Assembly: GCA_023230665.1 (NCBI GenBank)
Contig: JALNWY010000024.1
Span: 1-25,021 of the forward strand
Length of the DNA stretch: 25,021 bases
DNA from: Deltaproteobacteria bacterium
GTDB taxonomy: Bacteria > Desulfobacterota > Desulfomonilia > UBA1062
Direction of reading: 5' to 3'
Of this stretch, positions 1 to 8,448 are shown in pieces (positions within the stretch are counted from its first letter, which is position 1; each line of letters starts with the position of its first letter). The translations under genes and the position numbers were made by a program. Under the pieces are notes generated by a model that was given only the letters and a program-made list of their open reading frames with translations, was not told the origin of the DNA and made no database searches.

Positions 1-427
1 CCACCGAATCGGATGCCTTCAGATCGATAAGACCGAACAGATCGGTACGGCAGGAAACCTCGATCGTGTGCTCACTGTTTCTGCTCAGGGCCGACAGCCG
101 CGCATGGATCACCAGGTCCCGGCCCATGGGGAAGGGCAGCGGCAGGCCGGGACTGATATCTTCTGCCTTCATGCAGGTCCCGTCGCTCCTTATGACCACA
201 TCGCGCCGGGGAATATCCAGACCATTGATGGAGATGCCTTCCAGAGCGGTGATCACTGCGTCCCGCAAGGGGTTTCTGATGATGAAGGACACGCCGTCTT
301 CCTCATTCTTCAGGCTCCCTATGCAATAGATCTTCTTCAGGATGATGGGAGGGATGGCGATGTGCCCTTTGGTTTCCGACATGCTGTGGATCAGCACGAG
401 TCCCGGTTCTTTCGAGGTGTCTTTCAT
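1..427 (-). CDS. Small conserved protein, 3' end cut by window edge
   Basis: The frame opens with ATG at 427, preceded at a suitable distance by GGGAGAG, and stays open for 142 codons to the window edge. The pattern 'LKKIYCIGSLKNEEDG' near residue 30, a long beta-rich middle and 'ISPGLPLPFPMG' near residue 100 match what I remember of small (about 130-150 aa) deltaproteobacterial proteins often auto-labelled hydroxymethylglutaryl-CoA reductase. The visible part contains none of the catalytic motifs of that enzyme, so the label should not be taken as function. Since family members are short, the visible part is probably nearly complete. No signal peptide or membrane segment is visible. Family assignment rests on memory of the pattern and is moderately uncertain; that it is coding is supported by its length and ribosome binding site. 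Confidence 0.6.
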   Translation of the reverse strand, partial: MKDTSKEPGLVLIHSMSETKGHIAIPPIILKKIYCIGSLKNEEDGVSFIIRNPLRDAVITALEGISINGLDIPRRDVVIRSDGTCMKAEDISPGLPLPFPMGRDLVIHARLSALSRNSEHTIEVSCRTDLFGLIDLKASDSV

Positions 428-945
428 AACACTCTCCCTTTTTAACAGAATCAGCCTGGTGATTCCTGCAGTATCCCAATGATTTATCGGGCAAGAAAAT
501 GGCCAATAAAAACCGTGATCAAGATTCATGCCAGGAAAATGGACGGGGAATTCCAACACTTCGGCGATCAATTTTGAGTGATAATAACAACATACAAAAA
601 TACCAAAAGAGGCCTCTTAACCGGGCAGGGCAATCTCGTTCCGCTCTGTGAGAACTATTTTTCTCTCGATGTGAAAATAAAAGGGAGCATCTCTCTTATT
701 TCATCTTCCCGGAAAGCTAGGGACGGGATACGGTTCAGCTTTTCAAGATTGGCCAGATCAGTCCGCGGATGCTCGATCTCGAGGGTAAAGCATACCGGCT
801 GATTTTTTCGCATAGGGCTGCCTGCGCTTGCGCCCATAACAGGCCCGGTCGCGGGTATATGCAGTGCTGATGGCGTTTGCCCCATGGACAATCAGTCGGC
901 GGCACGGGTCGAGACGTGAAAACGCCCCGGAGAGCGTGAATGCAA
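428..945. other. Gene-poor interval, 518 bp
   Basis: No convincing gene. A minus-strand frame at 655-813 (ATG at 813) could give a 52-residue charged peptide, MRKNQPVCFTLEIEHPRTDL at its start, but it has no clear ribosome binding site and I recognise no family. It may be a decayed fragment. The stretch 560-620 is AT-rich and could hold the promoter of the minus-strand gene ending at the left edge. Confidence 0.3.
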
Positions 946-2610
946 TCAGGCTGCCTGCATTTTCTGTCTGATGTCTTCCCGCAAAACGTGCTTGAGGACT
1001 TTGCCCACGGGATTTCTCGGGATGGCGTCGATGATTTCGAGCCGCTCAGGAAACTTGTAGACCGCCATACCCTGATTCTCCATGAACGAGGTAACGTCTC
1101 CGAGGGTCAACTGCTGCCCATCGCCCGGTACCACGTATGCACATACCTTTTCTCCCAGGATGGCGTCCTCCATGGCCACCACGGCCACGTCCCGGATCCC
1201 GGGATGACCGAGCAGCACGTTCTCTACCTCCTGGGCACTGATGTTGAAGCCACCCCTGATGATGATGTCTTTGGTGCGGTCGAAGAAGCCGATACAGTCT
1301 TTGTCCTTGATCTGGAACAGATCGCCGGTGTGGAAGAACCCGTCTTTGTCAAAGGCCCTGGCATTCAGCTCCGGGCTTCTGAAATAGCCAGGGATGACAT
1401 TGGGCCCCCGGTACAGCAACTCGCCCACCTCACCTTCTCTGGTGAGCTCCCCGCCACTGGCGGAATCGACCACCTTGAGCTCCAGGAAAGAAGTGCTATC
1501 TTTCCCCCAGGTAGACCCCGGCTTGCCGAGATGAGGGAAGTGATCCACACGCATCTCCATATCGGGCATGTTGCTTGGCCCCGAGAGGTTTGCCGGCCCC
1601 TCGTTCATGCCCCAGATATTGCCGAACTCGATTCCCCAGCGCCTCTTCAGCTCCTGGACAGACCACAGAGAGGGCGGGGCCGCGCCTATGGTAATCGCAT
1701 TGACCTTGCTCAGGTCGAACTTGTCCACGAGCGGGTGCTTCAGCAGGCCGTTCACCACGGCCGGAACGAGCAGGGTGTAATTGATCTCCTCAGAGATGAG
1801 CTGCATGATAAAGGTGGGACCGTCGAAAGGGTGGTGAAGTACGAACTTGCCGCCGTATCTGAGCCACTCCACGAACACCGTGCCGATGGAGGCCATGTTC
1901 ACCAGGGGGCCTGCGGTGATCAGATTGTCGCCCTTGCTGATGGGTGCAGTCTGGTAGCAGAGCGCTACCTGGTAGAGCCAGTTGTTGTGGCTCAAGGGGC
2001 ACCCTTTCGGGTCCGCCTCGGTGCCTGACGACCAGCAGAGGGTGAAGATATCGTTGGGGTCGATGGGAATATCGTCCAGCCTGCCGGTAACACGTCCCTG
2101 CGACATCTCCCTGATTTCGTCCAGGGTTATGATCTGTTTCAGCGTCGGTGCACCCGACTGAAGCTGCCTTCCCATGTCGGTGTGAGAAAACGCGTTGAAT
2201 TCCTCGACAGTGATGAATGCCTTGGCCTCAGTTTTCCGCAGAATATGATCCAGCTCTTTCCTGCGCCACTGCACGGGCACGGGAGATATCAGGCCCCCTG
2301 CCCTGGCTATGGCAAGGTAGAGCATGGCCAGCTCCCAGCAGTTGGGCAGCTGCACGATGATGATGTCGTCTTTCTGTATGCCCCGGGCCACCAGACCCTC
2401 AGCCGTGGCATCGATCGCCCTGTCAAGCTTCCGGTAGGTAAGGCGCTCCGGGGCCAGACCCAGCAGCGCCTCTTTATTGAGCGGATCGATCAGGCACTCC
2501 CTATCAGGGTTTTGGGCCGCATTTTCTTTGAAATAATCGATGAACGTCTTTTCCCCCCAGGCCCCTTTTCCCGTCCAGTATCTGATCATCTCCTGTGACG
2601 CTAGAATCAT
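946..2610 (-). CDS. AMP-forming acyl-CoA/aryl-CoA ligase
   Basis: A 554-residue member of the adenylate-forming (ANL) superfamily, which activates a carboxylic acid with ATP and transfers it to CoA. The core motifs are in order. The phosphate-binding loop (residues 193-203) reads WSSGTEADPKG instead of the usual TSGTTG-PKG. WGMNEG (333-338) is motif A5, FHTGDL (426-431) is A7, and DRTKDIIIRGGFNIS (444-458) is the A8 hinge. PRNPVGKVLK (531-540) carries the catalytic lysine at about 537. Length and the layout from 'GLISPVPVQWRRKEL' onward resemble 2,3-dihydroxybenzoate-AMP ligase-like or medium-chain acyl-CoA synthetases; the substrate cannot be told. It is likely cytosolic. It stands alone, flanked by gene-poor DNA. 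ATG at 2610 is preceded by a GGGGGG run 5 nt upstream. Confidence 0.9.
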   Translation of the reverse strand: MILASQEMIRYWTGKGAWGEKTFIDYFKENAAQNPDRECLIDPLNKEALLGLAPERLTYRKLDRAIDATAEGLVARGIQKDDIIIVQLPNCWELAMLYLAIARAGGLISPVPVQWRRKELDHILRKTEAKAFITVEEFNAFSHTDMGRQLQSGAPTLKQIITLDEIREMSQGRVTGRLDDIPIDPNDIFTLCWSSGTEADPKGCPLSHNNWLYQVALCYQTAPISKGDNLITAGPLVNMASIGTVFVEWLRYGGKFVLHHPFDGPTFIMQLISEEINYTLLVPAVVNGLLKHPLVDKFDLSKVNAITIGAAPPSLWSVQELKRRWGIEFGNIWGMNEGPANLSGPSNMPDMEMRVDHFPHLGKPGSTWGKDSTSFLELKVVDSASGGELTREGEVGELLYRGPNVIPGYFRSPELNARAFDKDGFFHTGDLFQIKDKDCIGFFDRTKDIIIRGGFNISAQEVENVLLGHPGIRDVAVVAMEDAILGEKVCAYVVPGDGQQLTLGDVTSFMENQGMAVYKFPERLEIIDAIPRNPVGKVLKHVLREDIRQKMQAA

Positions 2611-3165
2611 GCAAACCCCCCTTTTTAAGAAAACTCGGTTTGAAAAACCTTCCTGTTTCCCTGTTTCACCTCGAACCCTCTAGCACCATCCATTCATGCT
2701 CCTGCCGGAGGCTTCAGCTCAAAAGAGGCGACCCAGGTTATTCCCGGTTTGGATGAGGAGTTGATCCACCTGATGAAAACTTACCTGAAGGGGACTGGAC
2801 ATGAATGCGGCTATTCTTTCGTGCCTTCCGCTATGTGCCACAGCTGCCCGCCTTTCCCTTCGCCTCCACGACAATGCACTTGTAAAAAAGCCCGCCTGTC
2901 TCGGGTGAGAGAGAATACCGGTACGGATTCCTCATTTATCGTCAGATGAGCGTTTATGTCTGATAGTATTACAATCTTATAATCAACAATACTTACATGA
3001 TAGCGCTTTCAGAAAACGAATTCCAGAAAAATCATAACAATGTCTTACACCGTGTCATGTCTCGTCTGCAGGCGGACGGGGCCAATCAGTGATATGGGCC
3101 TTGAGAGCAAGCCCTGGATCCGACTGCAAGCCTAAAAAGCGGTGGGTGACGCGACCCCCTCTCCC
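2611..3165. other. Gene-poor, partly AT-rich interval
   Basis: No gene is supported. A 66-codon plus-strand frame at 2749-2949 has no recognisable motif. Positions about 2935-3060 are clearly more AT-rich than the surroundings and contain short palindromic stretches (AGTATT at about 2966 mirrored by AATACT). Together with the adjacent transposase remnant this suggests inserted, decaying foreign DNA. Confidence 0.4.
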
Positions 3166-3234
3166 TTACGAAGTAATCATGAGGGCCACGGGAGCAAAGC
3201 GCCGATGACTCACAAGGCCTGATAGCTTTTTAGG
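3131..3234. repeat. 10-bp perfect inverted repeat around 84 bp
   Basis: CCTAAAAAGC at 3131-3140 is mirrored exactly by GCTTTTTAGG at 3225-3234. The pair spans the stop end of the transposase remnant. It could be the stem of a structured transcript or a remnant of an insertion end. No target-site duplication is visible on either side, so a simple element boundary is not supported. Confidence 0.5.
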
Positions 3235-3456
3235 TGGATTCATCATGGCAAGTAGCGAAGCGAGCGGCCTGAAGTGTCTCATCAGATTGACAAAGCGCTC
3301 AATACGATTTCTCAACCGATGGATGATCTTGTCGAAGCGTCCGGGTTCCGGCATCGTTGATCCTGCAGGGAATGATGATTCGGATTTGATGGTTTCCGGG
3401 ATGCCCCTGAATCTCATCACTGCTGCAGGCAATGCCTTGATGTGAACCCGTCTCCG
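3166..3456 (-). pseudogene. IS5-family transposase remnant (C-terminal fragment)
   Basis: The minus-strand frame ending at 3166 reads 'MRFRGIPETI', then 'RFDKIIHRLRNRIERFVNLM' and 'RHFRPLASLLAMM'. This is the layout of the C-terminal end of IS5-type DDE transposases, where the last catalytic glutamate lies in 'YRLRNRIERFFNRLKHFRRIATRYDK' (family knowledge). The N-terminal two thirds, with both aspartates, are absent: the frame upstream of 3456 only continues as a shadow across the acyltransferase gene. The sequence after 'LASLLAMM' no longer resembles the family. This is therefore a truncated, non-functional insertion-sequence relic abutting the 3' end of the acyltransferase gene. It may have moved here or been left after a deletion. 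Confidence 0.6.
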
Positions 3457-3458
3457 AT

Positions 3459-4427
3459 TTACCGTGTCTGGGAAAGGACGAATTCTCTGAAATCGGCACC
3501 CTGGTGGACGATCTTTTTCATATCGGCCCTTCTGGCCCATCTGCAGTGGAGCCAGAACCACTGGTCGGGTTTTTCCCGGACAATGGAGGACACCCATGCA
3601 TGCATGGCGCTGCTGAGGTCCCTGACAGCGCTCGATTTCCAGCAGTCGGAGATGCTGTCTATCTCCCGGTGGTCATCTCCGAAGTCCCGCGAGTCAATGG
3701 GCTCTGAAAAGCGGAAGACAAAACGGTCTCCCTCCTTAAAGCCGTACAGGGGCAGGATGACGGCATCGCCCTGAAGGGCGATGAAGGCAGGGGAAGGATT
3801 CGTGGGCGCTGGAAGCCCGAGCACGTCGCAGAACAGCCGGTCCTCGCGCTTGCCCCTCTGATCGATGATCATGCCTACGATATTTCCCGCCCTGAGCTTA
3901 TTGATGTAGTTTTTCACCATGCCGCCCTTGGGCGGCAGCAGGGCAATCCGGTATCTGGACCGGATTTCGTCGACTATGGCCTGCACCACCTTGCTCTTGA
4001 TATAGTCGGCCATGACACAGATCTCTTCATCGAGGATCCTGGGCGTGTTCCCGAGGACCTCCCAGTTCATGTGGCCCGAGATGATCATGATGTTGCGGCC
4101 CGCGGCGCGCGCCTGATCGAAATGCCGCCTTCCCTGAAAGTCCACATATGCCTTGAGCTCATCGTCGGTCATGAAGGCGGTCCTTATTGCGTCGATATAG
4201 AGCTCGCCCTGATTCATGAACACCTTTTTCATGAATCCTTCGGCATCATGGATGCCCAGGGTTGCGCGGACCTGCAGAACGCCTACCTTTCTATGGAAAG
4301 AGAGGATCCGCGACGCAAGCAGGCCTGCTGATCTCCCCAAGGCCACGGCCCAGCGGTAGGGCATGATGCAAAGAAGGCGTATGACCGCCCTCAGGAACAA
4401 GAGATGAATCTTTTCTCTGATAGTCAT
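3459..4427 (-). CDS. LpxL/HtrB-family (lysophospholipid) acyltransferase
   Basis: A 322-residue protein of the lipid A biosynthesis acyltransferase superfamily, which transfers acyl chains to lipid A precursors or other lipids at the inner membrane. An N-terminal hydrophobic stretch (about 10-42) anchors it. The catalytic block is IIISGHMNWEVLG (near residues 113-126). Substrate-side blocks follow: PPKGGM (165-170), GMIIDQRGKRED (185-196) in place of the usual 'DQ..G..GV.V.FFG', then TNPSPAFIAL (209-218) and the C-terminal QWFWLHCRW (289-297). The HX4E motif is one residue short here (His119-MNW-Glu123). It lies 171 bp downstream of the phosphoglucomutase start-to-stop unit on the same strand. 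ATG at 4427 has a GGGAGA upstream. The substrate is unknown. Confidence 0.85.
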   Translation of the reverse strand: MTIREKIHLLFLRAVIRLLCIMPYRWAVALGRSAGLLASRILSFHRKVGVLQVRATLGIHDAEGFMKKVFMNQGELYIDAIRTAFMTDDELKAYVDFQGRRHFDQARAAGRNIMIISGHMNWEVLGNTPRILDEEICVMADYIKSKVVQAIVDEIRSRYRIALLPPKGGMVKNYINKLRAGNIVGMIIDQRGKREDRLFCDVLGLPAPTNPSPAFIALQGDAVILPLYGFKEGDRFVFRFSEPIDSRDFGDDHREIDSISDCWKSSAVRDLSSAMHAWVSSIVREKPDQWFWLHCRWARRADMKKIVHQGADFREFVLSQTR

Positions 4428-4598
4428 GATATGCTCATTTCTCCCTGCAACTGACTACCTATAAAACAAATCCATCCCCATTTTCCAGCTGTTTTCTCAA
4501 CGCTCAACCAGTGTATATAGTCCCTGGCGATCCGGATTGCGCAGGAGAAATCCGAATCCCCCGAGCAATGCCTGATCTCGATCGTGCAGTTTTTCCGG

Positions 4599-6260
4599 TC
4601 ATTTGTCAGCCCGGCTGAAGACCGAGCCGATGATCTCCCGGGCCTCGCTCTGGATCTGTTTGAGGTGCTGCTCTCCCTTGAAGCTCTCGGTGTAGATCTT
4701 GTAGATGTCCTCGGTGCCCGAGGGACGGGCAGCGAACCAGCCGTTTTCGGTCATGATCTTGATGCCGCCCAGGGGAGCCTGGTTGCCCGGGGCCTCGGTG
4801 ATCCTGGCTGTGATTTTCTCCCCTGCGAGCTCACGGGCACTGATCATTTCGGGCGAGAGCTTCTTGAGCAGGGCCTTCTGTTCGGGGCCGGCCGGGGCGT
4901 CGAGCCGCTCGTACACGGGCGAACCGAAACAGGCCTCCAGGTCGCGGTAGTGCTCGGAGGGGTCTTTTCCGGTCACGGCCAGGATCTCGGCTGCGACCAG
5001 GTCCATGATGAAGCCGTCTTTGTCCGTGGTCCAGACCGTGCCGTCTTTTTTCACGAACGACGCGCCCGCACTCTCTTCGCCGCCGAAGGCGCACCTCGAG
5101 GTCAGGAGACAGTCCACGAACCACTTGAACCCCACCGGCACCTCCACGACCCTTTTCCCCAGACTGTGCGCCACCCGGTCGATCATGGAGCTGCTCACCA
5201 GGGTCTTGCCGATGGCCGCGTCCGCCGGCCAGCCCTTCCGGGACGAGAAGAGATAGTTGATGGCCGTGCTCAGCACATGGTTCGGGTTCATGAGGCCTTG
5301 TCCGCGCGTGACAATGCCGTGGCGGTCGAAGTCAGGATCGTTGCCGAAAGCCAGGTCGTAAGAGCCCTTGAGTTCGATGAGGCGCGCCATGGCATAGGGC
5401 GACGAGCAGTCCATCCGGATCTTTCCGTCGTGGTCCAGGGTCATGAAGCTGAAGGTGGGGTCGGCCTGCGCATGCATGACCTCGATGTTCAGGCCGTATT
5501 TCTCTGCGATCCTGTCCCAGTAGGCTATCCCTGAGCTGCCCAGGGCGTCGGCCCCCAGGGAGAGGCCTGCGGCCCGGATGGCCTCCATCTCCAGGATGTT
5601 CTCCAGATCGTCCACATAGGGCTGCACATAGTCGTGCCTCCAGGTGGTGGCTGCGCGCATGGCCTGCTCGTAGGACACGCGCTTCACCCCGGCATTGCCG
5701 CCGGCGAGAAGCCCGTTGGCCTTGTTCGCGATCCAGTCGGTCACGTGGGTGTCCGCGGGCCCGCCCTCGGGCGGATTGTACTTGAACCCGCCGTCTTCCG
5801 GCGGGTTGTGCGAGGGCGTCACTACGATCCCGTCGGCAAAGCCTGCTCTGCGCTCGCGGTTATAGCTCAGGATGGCATGGGATATCACGGGCGTGGGGGT
5901 GTAGCCGTCGCCGTCCTGGAGCAGCACGTTCACCCCGTTTGCCGCCAGGACCTCGAGCGCGGTCTTTTCCGCGGGACCGGAGAGGGCATGGGTGTCCTTG
6001 CCCATGAACAGCGGGCCGCTGATGTTCTGCTGCGCGCGGTACAGGCAGATGGCCTGGGTGACGGCCAGGATGTGGGCCTCGTTGAACCCGCCTTTCAGCG
6101 ACGTGCCGCGGTGGCCCGAGGTCCCGAACGAGACCCGCTGCCAAGGCTGTGACACGATATCCACCGGGTGCGAGTAGTATGCGTCGATGAGGGCGGCCAC
6201 ATCGACGAGCATGTCGGCTGTGGGCTTCCTGCCCGCAAGCGGATGCAGGTGTACGTTCAT
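4599..6260 (-). CDS. pgm: Phosphoglucomutase, alpha-D-glucose-specific
   Basis: A 553-residue alpha-D-phosphohexomutase that interconverts glucose 1-phosphate and glucose 6-phosphate, linking glycogen and sugar-nucleotide synthesis to glycolysis. Visible landmarks are FGTSGHRG (45-52), the phosphoserine loop TPSHNPPEDGG with Ser150, the metal loop DPDFDRHG (308-315), the sugar-binding GGEESAG (393-399) and the phosphate-binding RPSGTEDIYK (512-521). Length and motifs fit the E. coli Pgm-type subfamily rather than the phosphomannomutase/ManB type. ATG at 6260 has a strong AGGAGGA ribosome binding site 7 nt upstream. The gene seems to be transcribed on its own or with the acyltransferase gene 171 bp downstream. 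The nearby glycogen-binding ParA fusion makes an alpha-glucan link thinkable but unproven. Confidence 0.95.
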   Translation of the reverse strand: MNVHLHPLAGRKPTADMLVDVAALIDAYYSHPVDIVSQPWQRVSFGTSGHRGTSLKGGFNEAHILAVTQAICLYRAQQNISGPLFMGKDTHALSGPAEKTALEVLAANGVNVLLQDGDGYTPTPVISHAILSYNRERRAGFADGIVVTPSHNPPEDGGFKYNPPEGGPADTHVTDWIANKANGLLAGGNAGVKRVSYEQAMRAATTWRHDYVQPYVDDLENILEMEAIRAAGLSLGADALGSSGIAYWDRIAEKYGLNIEVMHAQADPTFSFMTLDHDGKIRMDCSSPYAMARLIELKGSYDLAFGNDPDFDRHGIVTRGQGLMNPNHVLSTAINYLFSSRKGWPADAAIGKTLVSSSMIDRVAHSLGKRVVEVPVGFKWFVDCLLTSRCAFGGEESAGASFVKKDGTVWTTDKDGFIMDLVAAEILAVTGKDPSEHYRDLEACFGSPVYERLDAPAGPEQKALLKKLSPEMISARELAGEKITARITEAPGNQAPLGGIKIMTENGWFAARPSGTEDIYKIYTESFKGEQHLKQIQSEAREIIGSVFSRADK

Positions 6261-6648
6261 GGTCTGTTCCTCCTTTCATGCTCCTGTAATAGCAGTAATA
6301 CGCTACCCGGATCAGACATTCACATGGCTGCCGGGCGGGAAGGACCCGGCTGCGGACACAAAAAGAATCCGGCTGTCCGCGGGCAGCCGGAGATCTCCCT
6401 CTCCGGACAGGCCGCAGGTCCTTTCACGCCGGCTCCCATTGTAACCGAAACACGGCCCGTGAACAATATCCCTCTGAAATCGATGGAGGAAAGGCGGAAT
6501 CGGGTGCCCTGCTTTTGAAAAGGGAAGACCTGCCATGCGTGAGCGGGAAACAACCTGGGACCCTGTCTGCGCCCGGACAGCCGCGCTTTGCTCCGGGCGG
6601 ATCCTGTCAGAGTCTTCCCCAAAAATGGCCGAACCGGGCGGTCCAGGG
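6261..6648. other. Intergenic interval with hairpins
   Basis: No gene is supported; short frames on both strands lack ribosome binding sites and family resemblance. The interval holds a strong hairpin at 6369-6390 (listed separately) and presumably the phosphoglucomutase promoter near its left end, where a TATTAC stands about 45 bp before the ATG on the minus strand without a recognisable -35 box. Confidence 0.4.
6356..6390 (-). terminator. Putative intrinsic terminator
   Basis: CCGGCTG (6369-6375) and CAGCCGG (6384-6390) form a perfect 7-bp GC-rich stem with an 8-nt loop. On the minus strand the stem is followed by ATTCTTTTTG, a slightly displaced U tract. It lies about 260 nt past the zinc-ribbon stop codon and before phosphoglucomutase, so it could end the oxidoreductase transcript. 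Confidence 0.5.
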
Positions 6649-6807
6649 TCAGTAGGTCGCACCTCCTTGGTCGTAGAGCTTTCTCAAGAATGCCCGGTCG
6701 ACAGTCTCGCCATCAACGAAGTGATTGGGCTCCGCGCCGCAGTAGGGGCAGTTCTGTTCCGGGTCCACGATGATTTCTCCGCAGATTCCGCATACGATCT
6801 CTTTCAT
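6649..6807 (-). CDS. Rubredoxin-like zinc-ribbon protein (possible internal start)
   Basis: Starting at ATG 6807 the reading frame encodes 52 residues with two cysteine pairs, C6-x2-C9 and C20-x2-C23, spaced like the C-terminal metal centre of rubrerythrins or a zinc ribbon. The ATG is preceded by AGGAGGA (6818-6824) at a 10-nt spacing. This is a full-strength ribosome binding site inside the oxidoreductase frame. The same frame is open upstream, so it can also be read as the tail of the oxidoreductase. I think an independent gene whose upstream neighbour lost its stop codon is at least as likely as a designed fusion. Role, if any, in electron transfer or metal-dependent folding is inferred. 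Confidence 0.5.
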   Translation of the reverse strand: MKEIVCGICGEIIVDPEQNCPYCGAEPNHFVDGETVDRAFLRKLYDQGGATY

Positions 6808-8298
6808 TTTTGGTGCGTCCTCCTGATTATATTTTTGTGTCTTGTTCATCTTTTCCGGCTTCTTGATGCGCCATACATCCTGGAGTGCGTCCCTTGCCGC
6901 GTTGTACCCGCACATGCCGTGGACCCCTGCGCCGGGCGGCGACGAGGCCGAGCATATCCTGAACCGGTTCCAGCCGATCGCATAGGGCTTGCATGAGATG
7001 TCCGGCCTGAAGAAAAGCTGCCGCAGGCTGTTGGCCCCTGCCGCGATATCGCCCCCAACCAGGCTCTGATTGTGTCGCTGGAGGCTCCTGGCAGTGAGCA
7101 CTCTCCGGGAGAGGATCAGCTTCGTGAATCCCGGGGCAAACCGCTCCACCTGCTGTTCGATCCGAGGCCCCATGTTCTGGTACGACCCGTTCGGCACGTG
7201 GCAGTACGCCCAGGCGGTATGCCTGCCCTGAGGAGCCCTGGAGGGGTCGAACAGGCTGGGCTGGCTGCAGATCACAAAGGGCCTCTCCGGATGAACGCCC
7301 TGCCAGACCTGGCGCTCGGCCAGGGCGATCTCGCGGGCCGTTCCACCCAGGTGCAGGGTGCCCGCCTCCCGGCAGCCGGGCGCAGTCCAGGGGATGGGCC
7401 CGTCAAGGGCCCAGTCCATCTTGCAGACGCCCGGGCCGTGCCGGTATCGCCTGAGCTGGAGCCGGTGCCTCCGGGGAAGCCGGCCCCTGGTTATCTCGAG
7501 GATCTGCCCGGGGGCGAGGTCGAAAAGCAGCACCCGGGAGTACGGCAGGCTCCGGAAGTCGTTCACCTCACACATGAGCCTGATCTCGGCGTGCAGCGAC
7601 TGTAGGTATGTCACGAGCGCATCTGTTATTTTTTCTGCCCCGCCCCGGGGCATGGGCCACCCGGTGGAGTGAGCCGAGGCCCCCATGAGCAGGGCGAAGC
7701 CGGCGGTGCCCGGGGCATCCGGGGGGCGAATGGAGTGGGTACCGAGCCCGGCGAACAGCGCCTGCGCCTTCTCGGTTCTGAAAAGGCTGCGGGCGGTCTG
7801 CTCCACGCTCCGGATCCCCTTGAGACCGAATGAGAGAAAGAGTCCGGGGTGCTTCGGCATATGGATGAGGGGCTTGAGGATGTCCTGCGTCAGCGCGCTC
7901 CAGCGGCGTGCAAAGGGCTCGACATAATCGTGATAGCCCTGAGCGTCTCGGCCCAGGTCCGCTGCCGAGGTATCAAGGGAGCGAGAAAGGGTCAGGCAGG
8001 TGCCGTCGTCAAAGGGATGGGCCAGGGCCACAGGGGGCGTGATCCACTCCACGGGAAAGGCATGGGGAGGCAGGCTGCTGAAAAACGGCGTGCCCATGGC
8101 CAGCGGAAAGACCGCGGCATAGGTGTCATGGAGAAAGCCGGGCAGTGTCCCCTCGTCCGAGCGGACGCACCCGCCCGGGATCTCGGCGGCCTCCACCACG
8201 AGCACCGACCTCCCTGCCCGCGCCATGGTAAGGGCTGTTGCAAGGCCGTTGAGCCCCGCTCCCACAATGACGGCATCATAGCTTGCCGATCGCAGCAT
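6649..8298 (-). CDS. FAD-dependent phytoene-desaturase-like oxidoreductase, C-terminal zinc ribbon
   Basis: The frame gives 549 residues from ATG at 8298, which has AGGAGGG 10 nt upstream. The Rossmann FAD loop VIVGAGLNGLATAL (10-23) and the following VLVVEAAEIPGG identify an NAD(P)/FAD-dependent oxidoreductase of the phytoene desaturase/COG1233 type. The family's C-terminal flavin-contacting block is also present (SPPGAGVHGMCGYNAARDAL, about 460-480). Such enzymes are usually about 500 aa and stop soon after this block. Here the frame runs on without a stop through a charged linker into a 52-residue zinc ribbon (CGIC...CPYC). The ribbon has its own start signals (see next entry), so the cell may make the fusion, the ribbon alone, or both. 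Substrate unknown; membrane-associated redox of an isoprenoid or lipid is a guess. A good promoter lies at 8368-8398. Confidence 0.85.
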   Translation of the reverse strand: MLRSASYDAVIVGAGLNGLATALTMARAGRSVLVVEAAEIPGGCVRSDEGTLPGFLHDTYAAVFPLAMGTPFFSSLPPHAFPVEWITPPVALAHPFDDGTCLTLSRSLDTSAADLGRDAQGYHDYVEPFARRWSALTQDILKPLIHMPKHPGLFLSFGLKGIRSVEQTARSLFRTEKAQALFAGLGTHSIRPPDAPGTAGFALLMGASAHSTGWPMPRGGAEKITDALVTYLQSLHAEIRLMCEVNDFRSLPYSRVLLFDLAPGQILEITRGRLPRRHRLQLRRYRHGPGVCKMDWALDGPIPWTAPGCREAGTLHLGGTAREIALAERQVWQGVHPERPFVICSQPSLFDPSRAPQGRHTAWAYCHVPNGSYQNMGPRIEQQVERFAPGFTKLILSRRVLTARSLQRHNQSLVGGDIAAGANSLRQLFFRPDISCKPYAIGWNRFRICSASSPPGAGVHGMCGYNAARDALQDVWRIKKPEKMNKTQKYNQEDAPKMKEIVCGICGEIIVDPEQNCPYCGAEPNHFVDGETVDRAFLRKLYDQGGATY

Positions 8299-8367
8299 GA
8301 CGATATCGCCCTCCTGTGCAGGTATTCCTGCCCCTTGGAAGAGAAAAAAGACAGGTGAACCCTCGTG

Positions 8368-8398
8368 ATTATAATAGACCCCCAAGAGTGAGAGTCAA
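8368..8398 (-). promoter_or_regulatory. Sigma-70-type promoter of the oxidoreductase gene
   Basis: On the minus strand TTGACT (8393-8398) and TATTAT (8371-8376) are separated by exactly 16 nt; an overlapping TATAAT at 8368-8373 is a second -10 option. The predicted start of transcription lies about 65 nt upstream of the ATG at 8298. The same arrangement is repeated before the rubrerythrin-like gene. Confidence 0.6.
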
Positions 8399-8448
8399 TA
8401 AATGCATCCCGGGGAAGCGGATGGACCGGTGAGGTGAGGAAAGAGCGG

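Noticed and set aside
940..2028. 362-codon plus-strand frame opposite the acyl-CoA ligase
   Set aside because: It lies wholly antisense to a gene with all ANL motifs; its translation is low-complexity His/Asp/Val-rich, as expected from the complement of GC-rich coding DNA.
2749..2949. 66-codon plus-strand frame
   Set aside because: No motif, no clear ribosome binding site, in a gene-poor AT-rich region.
4584..5534. 316-codon plus-strand frame opposite phosphoglucomutase
   Set aside because: Antisense shadow of a clear gene; no family resemblance.
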